Shown piece after piece: positions 1 through 6,664 of a stretch of 64,000 nucleotides of DNA (positions within the stretch are counted from its first letter, which is position 1; each line of letters opens with the position of its first letter). The stretch is from Paeniglutamicibacter gangotriensis Lz1y (GTDB lineage: Bacteria; Actinomycetota; Actinomycetes; Actinomycetales; Micrococcaceae). The notes below the pieces were generated by a model. The model made no database searches and had not been told where the DNA came from. It worked only from the letters and a program-made list of their open reading frames with translations. The translations under genes were made by a program, and so were the position numbers. The stretch lies in contig NZ_AOCK01000006.1 of assembly GCF_000348945.1 (NCBI RefSeq), positions 186,001 to 250,000 on the forward strand. Direction: 5' to 3'.

Positions 1-291
1 GTCGGACGCCTTCCCGGTCAAGGAGGATGAGCCATCGGCCTTGTACTTGCGGGTCAGCGTCATGCCGTTGTCGAGGATGTTTACGACCTCGGCGGTCTTC
101 TGGCCCTCACGGACCGGGCGGGGCACGTCCCGCTTGTTGTGCCCGATGATGGTTGCCTCGAGCCCGTCAAGGATGGACGACTTGCCCTGGGCGTTGCGGC
201 CGCTGATGGCGACCAGTGCGCCGCGGGGGGCGATCTGCACGTACTCGAGACGCTGGAAATCTTTCAGTGTTACTTCGGTTGACTTTGCCAT
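1..291 (-). CDS. SbcC/Rad50-like AAA ATPase, N-terminal part (cut by window edge)
   Basis: The reading frame starts at an ATG at 291 and stays open for 97 codons to the window edge, so only the N-terminus is seen. Residues 30-46 hold a Walker A loop of the form GRNAQGKSS followed by ILDGLEA, the arrangement typical of SMC/Rad50/SbcC/RecF-type ATPases. In such proteins ATP-driven closure of the heads controls DNA binding or an attached nuclease. It is the last visible gene of the leftward phage operon, 33 bp after recT, so a role in phage recombination or DNA processing is likely. The partner nuclease, if any, lies outside the window. The ATPase class is fairly sure; the exact family is inference. 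Confidence 0.75.
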   Translation of the reverse strand, partial: MAKSTEVTLKDFQRLEYVQIAPRGALVAISGRNAQGKSSILDGLEATIIGHNKRDVPRPVREGQKTAEVVNILDNGMTLTRKYKADGSSSLTGKASD

Positions 292-323
292 GATGGGTCA
301 GACTCCTATTGGTGGTGGGTTGG

Positions 324-1250
324 TTATGCTGCGGTGCCGGCGGACGCGATTGCGTCGAGCACGTCTTGTGGTTGGCCTTCGCTGGATGCTTGGCCGTAGA
401 GGGCGCGAAGTGCGGTCTTGTCTCCGGCGAGGCGTTGAACCTCGTCAAGGTAGTTCAGCTCGAGGACCGCGGGGGTTCCTTCGTCCGGCAGTTCACCGGT
501 GTCCGGGTCCGCGGCTTCCTCGGGCTCCGGATCCGCTTCGACGGGTGCGTCGTGGATGACATCGGGGGCCACCGGTTCCGGGGCCGCGTTCTTGCGGGGG
601 CGGCTGATCTTCCGTGTGGCAGTCTTCGCGGCGGTCGGTTCGACCTGCACGAACGGTGCCGGGTCGTAGTCGCCCAACTCGATTTCTTCGATGCTGTTCA
701 TACCGGCCAGCGCATCCGGGGCCACGAGCTTCGCGGCCTCCGCCTTGCACTTCTCGGTGAGCATCCCGATGGGGTTCTCTTGGTACTTGCCGTTGGTCGT
801 GTACTTGGCCTGGCGTGCACGTTCGATGGTCCATTCGATCTTCTGCCAGCCGGACTGGCCACGGCGGCGGGCCCGGAATTCAACCCGCTCGTTGTCGGCG
901 TAAACACGCTCAATCTCGTGACCCTTGGACAGTGCGATGGCGTACATCTGCTGTGCGTACAGAGCAGGGGTGCCGTGCACGACGTAGATCGTCTTGAGAG
1001 ACACCATGGGGGCCATGCCAAGGGTGAAGCCGTAGAGGATGGCTGCTGCGGCTTCCTCTGGCTTCCCGCGGAAGTGCTGCGGGGTGAACATGGTGTTGCA
1101 GATGGTGTTGGCGATTGTGTAGGCGTGGGCCAGTTCGGATGCCCAAGCTTCGAGGGACATCGTCGCGTCGGTGGTGACCTGCTCGATGTTCGCGGGCTGG
1201 ACTGCCGGGGTGAATGCGTTGGGGGTGGTGGCTAGTTCGCTCATGATCAT
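324..1250 (-). CDS. recT: RecT-family single-strand annealing protein
   Basis: A 308-residue protein resembling phage RecT recombinases, which anneal complementary DNA strands during phage recombination. The central region carries the family-typical block: repeated Ala/Met-rich helices, then an exposed-residue segment ending in GMLTEKCKAEAAK near residues 175-195. The C-terminal 100 residues are acidic and Pro/Glu rich, probably disordered, as in many RecT proteins. The ATG at 1250 overlaps the TGA of the upstream nuclease gene in an ATGA junction, so the two are translationally coupled. The pairing with a PD-(D/E)XK nuclease is the RecE/RecT arrangement: the nuclease resects DNA and RecT anneals it. 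Family assignment is from motif memory, not a search. Confidence 0.85.
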   Translation of the reverse strand: MIMSELATTPNAFTPAVQPANIEQVTTDATMSLEAWASELAHAYTIANTICNTMFTPQHFRGKPEEAAAAILYGFTLGMAPMVSLKTIYVVHGTPALYAQQMYAIALSKGHEIERVYADNERVEFRARRRGQSGWQKIEWTIERARQAKYTTNGKYQENPIGMLTEKCKAEAAKLVAPDALAGMNSIEEIELGDYDPAPFVQVEPTAAKTATRKISRPRKNAAPEPVAPDVIHDAPVEADPEPEEAADPDTGELPDEGTPAVLELNYLDEVQRLAGDKTALRALYGQASSEGQPQDVLDAIASAGTAA

Positions 1251-2101
1251 GCTGCTTTCAGTTCGTGGGTGGGTACGGTGAGTGGTTCGCGGGCGAGCTT
1301 GTCGCGGAGCTTGGCGGTCTTCGCGGTGAATGCTGCGGCCAAGAACCAGGAGTAGTGCTCGTCGATTTCTTCGGGGGATCCGGCCAGCGGGTAGAGCGTG
1401 GTTCCCAGTGGCTTGTCTCCGTAGCGGGCGTTCACGCCTTCGCGGTCCATCGGGGTGACATGTGCGACGTAGGTCTTGGCGACCTTCGGCATGGGCTGTT
1501 CGTTCCCGTCGGTGTCGACGTAGAACTCGGCCTTGGAGTAGGCCGCGGTCTGTAGCGCGGTTTCCCCGTAGACGCCCTTGGATGTCTTGAGGTCGACCTG
1601 CACTACCCAGCCGTCGGCCAGCTGCTCCGGGGTGAGCAGTAGGGGAGAGGTGGCCAGCATGTCGAACGTGCCGCCGAAGTGATCCGTCCGGTTGCCGCAC
1701 GGGCGTTCGGTGAGTACCGGGGTGATCTGCCACGCCTCGAGGAAGTCCGCGAATCCCTCGATGTATCCGGCCAACTCGTCCGGCGCTTCGACTTCGCCGG
1801 TGGTGGCCAGCTGCTCGGCCAGCCCGTGCACTGCTGTGCCGGTGATCCCGGCGTCGTCGCGGACCTTCCGCCATGCCATGCGCATCGTCTGGATCGCGTT
1901 GGCCCGGTCCATGGTGCGCAGTTCGTCGAGGTGATCCATCGCCCAAGTGCCAGCGACTTCCGCGGCCCAGGGGATTAGGTTGTCTTTCGGGATCCCGGCG
2001 CCGATCAGTCCGGTGACGCCGCGGACCGGCTTGGAGTCGAGGCGGTAGGTGTGGTTTCCTGCGTTGAATACGAGCCCGGCGGGCTTCGGCTTGGGGGTCA
2101 T
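1247..2101 (-). CDS. PD-(D/E)XK phage exonuclease (RecE/Cas4/YqaJ-like)
   Basis: A 284-residue protein from the ATG at 2101, which has a good ribosome site (GGAGAGGA, 8 bases upstream). Motifs fit a RecB-like PD-(D/E)XK nuclease: a GTAVHGLAE helix near residue 85, a GTFDML strand near 145, and VVQVDLKTSKG near 170 supplying the D...(D/E)XK core, followed by a QTAAY helix. Such enzymes resect double-stranded DNA ends for RecT. The frame is open further upstream to a GTG at 2203 that overlaps the stop of the 40-residue gene (GTGA). Starting there adds 34 residues with a CxC...C...CxxH pattern, a possible zinc knuckle. Which start is used cannot be decided by eye. Its stop overlaps the recT start. 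Confidence 0.8.
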   Translation of the reverse strand: MTPKPKPAGLVFNAGNHTYRLDSKPVRGVTGLIGAGIPKDNLIPWAAEVAGTWAMDHLDELRTMDRANAIQTMRMAWRKVRDDAGITGTAVHGLAEQLATTGEVEAPDELAGYIEGFADFLEAWQITPVLTERPCGNRTDHFGGTFDMLATSPLLLTPEQLADGWVVQVDLKTSKGVYGETALQTAAYSKAEFYVDTDGNEQPMPKVAKTYVAHVTPMDREGVNARYGDKPLGTTLYPLAGSPEEIDEHYSWFLAAAFTAKTAKLRDKLAREPLTVPTHELKAA

Positions 2102-2199
2102 GATGTTGTCCTCTCCGTGGATGGGGCAGTCAATATTCACCGGGTCGAGTCCGGCTTTGCGTTCCCAACCGGGGCAGTCACCGGACGGGCACAAGCACT

Positions 2200-2322
2200 T
2201 CACAGCGCACCGCACAGAGCGGTGAAGGCCAGGATGCTGATATAGAAGCCAGCGACCCCACCCAGGACCTGCAGGACGAACAGGACATCCTCGCCCCGCG
2301 GGGTCAGCACGAGGCCCTTCAT
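2200..2322 (-). CDS. Short phage membrane peptide (40 residues)
   Basis: A small open frame whose ATG (2322) overlaps the TGA of the preceding gene as ATGA, and whose own TGA (2200) overlaps a GTG that opens in frame with the nuclease. The product has a short charged N-terminus (MKGLVLTPRGED) and then one hydrophobic stretch of about 25 residues ending at the C-terminus, so one membrane segment is predicted. The overlapping start and stop on both sides are the main evidence that it is translated. No function is recognised. It sits inside a DNA recombination operon, where a membrane peptide is unexpected. Confidence 0.55.
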   Translation of the reverse strand: MKGLVLTPRGEDVLFVLQVLGGVAGFYISILAFTALCGAL

Positions 2323-2693
2323 GCTGCGAACTCCACAGCCGGGAGCGGTGCCGGATAAAACTTCCGACCCATAAGATCAAGGCACTTCGCACTGATCAGG
2401 TCATCCTGCGCTTCAAGCCAGCGGCTCTTCGCGTCCGCATAGTCAGGGCCCTTCACATCAAAGTCGAGGGGAATGTCGTCCCACTCGCACAGGAACCGGT
2501 CAGCCAACAAATCCAGCAGCTCTTCCAACACGGCGCCGCGGACCTTATGCTTCAACTGCGTGCGGAGCCGGCCGATCATCACAACCCACTCACCACGATC
2601 CGTGTCCAACCCGAACTCATTCAGGTGCTGGCCGACTGTCGCGATCAGGGTGGCCTTCGCGGCCAAGAACTTGGGGTTCTTCAAAACACTCAT
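2319..2693 (-). CDS. Phage hypothetical protein
   Basis: A 124-residue protein from the ATG at 2693, chosen because AGTGAG lies 7 bases upstream; a TTG at 2711 is an in-frame alternative. It is predicted to be mostly helical, mixed in charge, with Trp residues near residues 36, 71 and 91. It has no signal peptide or membrane segment. I do not recognise the family. It is the first gene after a hairpin at 2725-2761 and is coupled to the 40-residue membrane peptide by an ATGA overlap, placing it in the early recombination operon. It could be an accessory factor for the nuclease/RecT pair, but that is only positional inference. Confidence 0.65.
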   Translation of the reverse strand: MSVLKNPKFLAAKATLIATVGQHLNEFGLDTDRGEWVVMIGRLRTQLKHKVRGAVLEELLDLLADRFLCEWDDIPLDFDVKGPDYADAKSRWLEAQDDLISAKCLDLMGRKFYPAPLPAVEFAA

Positions 2694-2724
2694 TGGTATA
2701 CTCACTTTCAAACATTGTTTTCGG

Positions 2725-2767
2725 TTGGGCTCGCACGCTTCTCAAGGGAGTGCGGGCCCAATTTTTT
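2725..2767 (+). terminator. Hairpin with U-tract reading rightward, between early phage genes
   Basis: TTGGGCTCGCAC pairs with GTGCGGGCCCA across a 13-base loop (one mismatch) and is followed on the + strand by TTTTTT. As written it would stop rightward transcription, although the flanking genes are leftward. On the leftward strand the hairpin is present but lacks a U-tract after it. Confidence 0.45.
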
Positions 2768-2951
2768 ATGCTGTGTACGCGTGCCGATTCAGAAACCGGT
2801 CAATCGCTTCGGGACGGATCTTCCAAGCCCCGCGAAGCCCTGGCATCTTCGACCCGGCCAGATCGCCACGCCGCAACAGTTCCCGAACCGTGTCCGGGTG
2901 CATGTCCAGCTCCACTGCGGTTTCCTTCACGCTCAATACCTTCTTGCTCAT
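2766..2951 (-). CDS. Excisionase-like helix-turn-helix protein
   Basis: A 61-residue protein from the ATG at 2951, with GAGG 8 bases upstream. It begins with a short strand and then LSVKETAVELDMHPDTVREL, a MerR/excisionase-type winged helix-turn-helix (HTH_17), followed by RRGDLAG and a W-K-I-RPEAIDRFL recognition wing. Proteins of this form act as recombination directionality factors or small regulators in phages and integrative elements. Given an integrase 2 kb away in the same element, an Xis role is plausible, though many such proteins are regulators. The start overlaps the stop of the upstream gene (ATGA). Confidence 0.75.
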   Translation of the reverse strand: MSKKVLSVKETAVELDMHPDTVRELLRRGDLAGSKMPGLRGAWKIRPEAIDRFLNRHAYTA

Positions 2952-3229
2952 GCGACCAACCTCAGTGCTTCTCGGATGCCGACCCATGTGTATTGGTGGC
3001 CGCCGTTCCGGGACTTTGTCCTCGACGTGTTGTCGGAGACCTTCTCGATCAGCCGGCGCCGGGCCGCGGTACGGAAAACTGATCCGACCATGTTCGGGTT
3101 AGGTGCTGGCCGCATGGCCCGGCGGAGGTCATCCGCATTAAACCGGCGTCCCTCCGTGGCCCAACGTTCAATCAGGTCCGTGGCGTCCTGCGACCAAGAA
3201 TGGTCTTCAAGAGCAATTGGTGTTGCCAT
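2948..3229 (-). CDS. Phage hypothetical protein, winged-helix-like
   Basis: A 93-residue protein from the ATG at 3229, preceded by AAAGGA at 9 bases. The N-terminal half carries a helix followed by FNADDLRRAM; the middle has PNPNMVGSVFRTAARRRLIEKV, and the end has S-R-N-G-G and a W-x-G segment. The spacing of helix, Arg-rich helix and C-terminal beta hairpin resembles a small winged-helix DNA-binding protein common in actinophages. No named family is recognised. It overlaps the excisionase-like gene by ATGA and follows the Cro-like gene by 37 bp, so it belongs to the first leftward transcript. Confidence 0.65.
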   Translation of the reverse strand: MATPIALEDHSWSQDATDLIERWATEGRRFNADDLRRAMRPAPNPNMVGSVFRTAARRRLIEKVSDNTSRTKSRNGGHQYTWVGIREALRLVA

Positions 3230-3266
3230 GTCGGCGTGTCCTTTCGAAGATAGGAAACTACTTGAA

Positions 3267-3545
3267 TCAGGCGGATTGACGATTTGAAATAGGTTCTTGG
3301 GGGTCGAAAAGGACGGTGACGTCCAGGCCGAACACCTCCGCGATGTTCTCAGCAACTTCGGTGGTGCAGTCGGTTCGATATCCGGAGACTAGGTGGTTGA
3401 TGAAGCTGGGGTGCACGCCGACCCGCTTGGCCAGTTTGCGCTGGCTGATCTTGCGGAAGTCGACGGGGCGGCCCATTCTGATGGCCTCCATGTCCTCTTT
3501 GGTGTAGACGAGCGTCTTGAATCGCTCTTTAGATGCGAGGCGCAT
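3267..3545 (-). CDS. XRE-family regulator, Cro-like
   Basis: A 92-residue protein from the ATG at 3545, with AAAGGA 6 bases upstream; the longer frame to 3737 lacks a ribosome site and runs through the operator repeats. Residues 38-75 hold a classic helix-turn-helix (ISQRKLAKRVGVHPSFINHL), followed by a short dimerisation tail. It is the first leftward gene facing the rightward repressor-like gene across the repeat-bearing control region, which is the position of Cro in temperate phages. That role is inferred from layout. Confidence 0.8.
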   Translation of the reverse strand: MRLASKERFKTLVYTKEDMEAIRMGRPVDFRKISQRKLAKRVGVHPSFINHLVSGYRTDCTTEVAENIAEVFGLDVTVLFDPQEPISNRQSA

Positions 3546-3606
3546 GTATGTTCCTTTCTGCCAGCGGCATTTGGTTCGGAAGGGTGACATTTTGTCCCTG
3601 TCTGTT

Positions 3607-3770
3607 GTAGGCGGGTTTGCTTCTTGCTGATAGGTAAAGCATCCCACCCCAGTAGGCATGTTGTCAACTCGAATAAGGTGAATCATTTCTTTCAAGTAGG
3701 CGGGGCGGCCGGTTGCTGGCATTTTCTTAGTAGGCACATCTACTTCAATAAGGCAGAATTGCCAGTAGGC
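3607..3770. promoter_or_regulatory. Array of five GTAGGC repeats: probable phage switch operators
   Basis: GTAGGC occurs in the same orientation at 3607, 3652, 3696, 3730 and 3765, four of the five preceded by A. Start-to-start spacings are 45, 44, 34 and 35 bases. The whole array lies between the divergent Cro-like gene (start 3545) and repressor-like gene (start 3811). The last copy directly follows TTGCCA, a possible -35 box for the rightward promoter. Copies 2 and 4 are each followed by an AATAAGG segment. Direct, spaced repeats in a divergent regulator region suggest repressor/Cro binding sites. Confidence 0.6.
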
Positions 3771-3810
3771 GCATCGAAACCGTATGCGATTGCACTAATC
3801 AGATCGACAA

Positions 3811-4332
3811 ATGACAGTGGTTGGCATGACAAGCAAACTTCCCAAGAACGGCCTTCACGAGCTCATCCTGAACCATAAGGGTGACCGCTCCTACGCCAGA
3901 CTGTCCGCCGCGTGCGGCGGAGTGCCATCCACCGTCAACGCCCAACGCCTCGCCACCAAACCCATAAAGCATTTCCCTACGGTCGAAGTACTTGTGGGCC
4001 TCTCGAAAGGCCTCGGCGTCCGCATGGTAGACGTCCTCCATGCTGCCGCGATATCTGTCGGGATGCCGATCCATGCATCCACGGATGACGACCTGCTCAT
4101 TCCGGAGGCTGGCCGGCTCCCCGAAGAGTCCCGGCGGCTACTGCTCGAGACTGCACAAAACATGCTCTGGTGGATGGAGCAGGTCGATGCGTCCTCGGTG
4201 GCCGACGGTGATCATGAGGGTGGCCGCGGCGAAACGCCGGATAATGTTCACCGTTTGCACGCCCCGAAGTGGGGCAAGGTGGCTGACGCTGGCGAGCCAG
4301 GGGTTGACCCGGAGCAGCTGCCGGACGAGTAA
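3811..4332 (+). CDS. Phage repressor-like protein
   Basis: A 173-residue protein with two possible ATG starts (3811 and 3826); neither has a strong ribosome site, so the message may have a very short leader. Residues 20-90 look like a divergent helix-turn-helix regulator: RSYARLSAACGG, then VNAQRLATKPIKHFPTVEVL and LSKGLGVRMVDVL, the pattern of actinobacterial prophage immunity repressors. The C-terminal half is acidic and probably flexible. It lies immediately upstream of an ImmA/IrrE peptidase gene, the usual pairing in which the peptidase inactivates the repressor. It faces the Cro-like gene across the GTAGGC array. Repressor role is inferred from order and the HTH-like region. Confidence 0.7.
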   Translation: MTVVGMTSKLPKNGLHELILNHKGDRSYARLSAACGGVPSTVNAQRLATKPIKHFPTVEVLVGLSKGLGVRMVDVLHAAAISVGMPIHASTDDDLLIPEAGRLPEESRRLLLETAQNMLWWMEQVDASSVADGDHEGGRGETPDNVHRLHAPKWGKVADAGEPGVDPEQLPDE

Positions 4333-4401
4333 GCTCACGTCGGCCCGGCTGTTAATTGGATGTTCAACTAACTGTCGGCGCACACCCCTAAGCTCGAACA
4401 C

Positions 4402-4773
4402 ATGTTCGAGAATCTATTGGGGAAACTCCACGTTCACGTCATCGAAACCGACCTGCCAAACGGCTGGTGGGGTGCCTATGACATCACCACCAACACCATC
4501 GGCCTCCGCCGCCTCCTCGCGCCCATCCAGCGGCGGTCCACGCTCTCCCACGAGCTAGCGCACGCCGTCCTCAAGCACGACGGCCACCACGAATATCAAT
4601 CCCGCCACGAACGCGCAGCCGAAGAGCTCTCCGCGACCTGGCTCATCCGGCACTGCGACTTCCAGCATGCAGCCCGGATCTACAGCACACCCACCGCGCT
4701 CGCGCACGAACTCAACGTGCTCCCGCGAGACGTCCACGCATACGCACGCTTCATTCAGCGCACCCAAAAATAA
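4402..4773 (+). CDS. ImmA/IrrE-family metallopeptidase
   Basis: A 123-residue protein with the zinc-binding HELAH motif at residues 50-54 (HExxH), followed by HDGHHEYQSRHERAAEELSATW, which supplies the downstream glutamate expected of the gluzincin-like ImmA family. ImmA-type enzymes cleave the cognate phage or ICE repressor and trigger excision. It lies 69 bp after the repressor-like gene and 12 bp before the integrase, which fits an immunity-control operon. The length is typical for a stand-alone ImmA. The ATG at 4402 has no clear ribosome site. Confidence 0.85.
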   Translation: MFENLLGKLHVHVIETDLPNGWWGAYDITTNTIGLRRLLAPIQRRSTLSHELAHAVLKHDGHHEYQSRHERAAEELSATWLIRHCDFQHAARIYSTPTALAHELNVLPRDVHAYARFIQRTQK

Positions 4774-4785
4774 GGGGGAACCACC

Positions 4786-5925
4786 ATGGCGCAAAGCAGA
4801 ATCAGAGACCTCTGGCTCAATAGAGACAAAACACACTCCGCCCGCTACGGGATTGGCATGCGCTGGCAAGCCATCTGGACAGCACCAGGAGGCAAAACCC
4901 GAAAGCAGAACTTCCGGACCAAGGACCAAGCCAAAGCGCACCTCGACAACGTCGCAACCCAACGAGTCACCGGAGAAAATGAGCTACGCCCAGACATGCT
5001 CTTCAGTGACTACGTGACCATCTGGCGGTCGAAGCAACTCCACCAACGCGACGGGTCCCTGAAGACGGTAGATCGCAACATCAAGAATCACATCATGCCC
5101 GCTTTTAAGGACATCACTATGCGCGGCATTAGTCGGATCGAGATTCAGCAAGCGATCACCACATGGGCAGAAAATGGTTTGGCGCCAACCACCATCAAAC
5201 TTGCCTACACCTACCTGTCAGGAATTATGTCCGAAGCCGTCCTCGACCAGATGATCCGGGCAACCCCGTGCATAAAGATCAAGCTGCCGGCCGAGAGCGA
5301 GGAAAAGATTGATCCGCTGGATGCCGCCCAAGTGCAGACGATCGCGGACACCATTCACGTGACCTACCGGCATGCTGTCATTTTCGCTGCAGCAACCGGG
5401 TTGAGGCCGGGGGAGTGGCGTGGGCTAACCGCGGACCGGGTCGACCTCAAGCGAGGGCTGATCAGCGTGGATCGGCAGTACGCGGGCGCTTCGGCACGGA
5501 GTCCGAAGTTTGGGCCTCTGAAAACGAAGTTCTCTACGCGAAAGATTATGGTCGGCCCGCAGACGGTGGAGCTAATTCGGGAGCTCGTGGCGCGCCCTGG
5601 CCCCGAGGGTTTGATCTTCCATACGTTTGGGTCTGGCATCACTCAAACGAAGATGTCTGCAGTTTGGCGGACAGTAAGGGACAAGCTTCCTTGGGCCGGA
5701 TCTGGGTGGCATCAGCTCCGTCACCACCACGCATCGCTACTTATTGCTGGGGGAGCGTCACCGGTTGCGGTGGCGCATAGGATGGGGCACAAGGACGCCA
5801 CGGAGACTCTAAAGACGTACAGCCATTTGTTCCCGGATGATGACTCGAAGTTGGCGGCGATGGTTGACGGTTTGGTGGTGTTCAATAGTTTGCCGAGTGA
5901 CCCCAGAGTGACCCCGCGGCAGTAG
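4786..5925 (+). CDS. int: Tyrosine site-specific integrase
   Basis: A 379-residue phage integrase. The N-terminal 60 residues form the AP2-like arm-binding domain, residues 70-165 the SAM-like core-binding domain, and the C-terminal half the catalytic domain. The tyrosine recombinase residues are visible: R207 in TGLRPGE, H309 and R312 in GWHQLRHHH, H335 in MGHKD and Y345 in TLKTYSH. It integrates and, with a directionality factor, excises the element. The ATG at 4786 has GGGGGAA upstream. It is the last gene of the element on this side, so the attachment site should lie just downstream, as usual. Confidence 0.93.
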   Translation: MAQSRIRDLWLNRDKTHSARYGIGMRWQAIWTAPGGKTRKQNFRTKDQAKAHLDNVATQRVTGENELRPDMLFSDYVTIWRSKQLHQRDGSLKTVDRNIKNHIMPAFKDITMRGISRIEIQQAITTWAENGLAPTTIKLAYTYLSGIMSEAVLDQMIRATPCIKIKLPAESEEKIDPLDAAQVQTIADTIHVTYRHAVIFAAATGLRPGEWRGLTADRVDLKRGLISVDRQYAGASARSPKFGPLKTKFSTRKIMVGPQTVELIRELVARPGPEGLIFHTFGSGITQTKMSAVWRTVRDKLPWAGSGWHQLRHHHASLLIAGGASPVAVAHRMGHKDATETLKTYSHLFPDDDSKLAAMVDGLVVFNSLPSDPRVTPRQ

Positions 5926-5965
5926 ATCGGCATGCTGGCGAGGAGTTAACGGAAACCCGGCGTAT

Positions 5966-6073
5966 CGGCCCTCCCGTCCACTCAAAGCCTTCACAGCCAC
6001 CGTAAATACGGCGGGACGTGAAGGCTTTTTCGTGTCCCCGCGCACGCCGTTGATTCGCGGTAGGGGAGGGCCG
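5966..6073. repeat. 10-bp inverted repeat enclosing the int terminator; candidate attachment region
   Basis: CGGCCCTCCC at 5966-5975 is matched by its exact complement GGGAGGGCCG at 6064-6073. The integrase terminator lies between them. This is the boundary between phage and host genes, so the attachment core may be here. The other end of the element is outside the window and the core cannot be defined. Confidence 0.35.
5984..6030 (+). terminator. Rho-independent terminator after int
   Basis: AAAGCCTTCAC at 5984-5994 pairs perfectly with GTGAAGGCTTT at 6018-6028, with the T-run continuing to 6030. It lies 59 bp after the integrase stop and reads rightward. Confidence 0.75.
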
Positions 6074-6346
6074 AACGAACCCGGGTGCACTTCCCCGCAC
6101 AGCTGCCCGATGCCGCAATCCTTCATATAGAACGAAGCAGGACACTCAAGGTGCCCACAGTCATGCCCCTGGTCCATGGCATCGCGACCAATCGGTTCAA
6201 GGGGTGCGACGCGGCGGACCCCTATGACTACAAAGCGTTGCAGCAAGCCTCTGCGCGGGTCAGAGCTGGCCTCCTGGGCAGAGCGGGACTACTCGAAGCA
6301 GCAGCCCCGGCACAGAAAGCATTTGCGGCGGCATTAGACTCGGTAC
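6031..6346. other. Gene-poor host boundary, nothing recognised
   Basis: About 315 bases between the phage-side terminator and the first host gene. Open frames here lack ribosome sites and coherent composition. I see no tRNA that could be the integration target. Confidence 0.4.
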
Positions 6347-6664
6347 ATGGAGTGGCTCATCTGGCTGATCGCGATACCCGTGCTTTGCCTTGGTCTGTTG
6401 TGGGCTGCCTCGAAGTTCACTTTCGCCACTTCCGGCGGGGGTGGCGGCGCATCGGGGGTCTTCGATGCACTGAACTCCTTCTACAAACCTTCCGGCTCTG
6501 CTGCGGCGCAGGCCATCGAGGAACAAAAGCGCCACATCCACGAGTCGGCCCAAGGCCAGGACAAGGATCCGCTCGAAGGCTTCGCAGAGCCATCGACGCA
6601 GCATCCCCACCAGCCGGCCGACGGTGCCGAGGACACCCCTGAGGAACCATGGGCACCCCGTTAA
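6347..6664 (+). CDS. Small single-pass membrane protein, possibly DUF6191-like
   Basis: A 105-residue protein with one N-terminal membrane helix (residues 2-22), then a Gly-rich linker (SGGGGGASG), an FDALNSFYKPSG segment and a helix AAAQAIEEQKRHIHES. The remaining tail is acidic, Pro/His rich and probably disordered. The pattern of membrane helix, Gly-rich linker, FDAL and Glu-rich helix recalls DUF6191 proteins of actinobacteria, but I am not sure. The next gene's start lies 16 bases inside its end, so the two are likely co-expressed. Confidence 0.6.
   Translation: MEWLIWLIAIPVLCLGLLWAASKFTFATSGGGGGASGVFDALNSFYKPSGSAAAQAIEEQKRHIHESAQGQDKDPLEGFAEPSTQHPHQPADGAEDTPEEPWAPR

Noticed and set aside
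3607-3770. Could the GTAGGC repeats be a CRISPR array or replication iterons?
   Set aside because: Repeats are only 6-7 bases, spacers are unequal, and no Cas or Rep gene is nearby; operators fit better.
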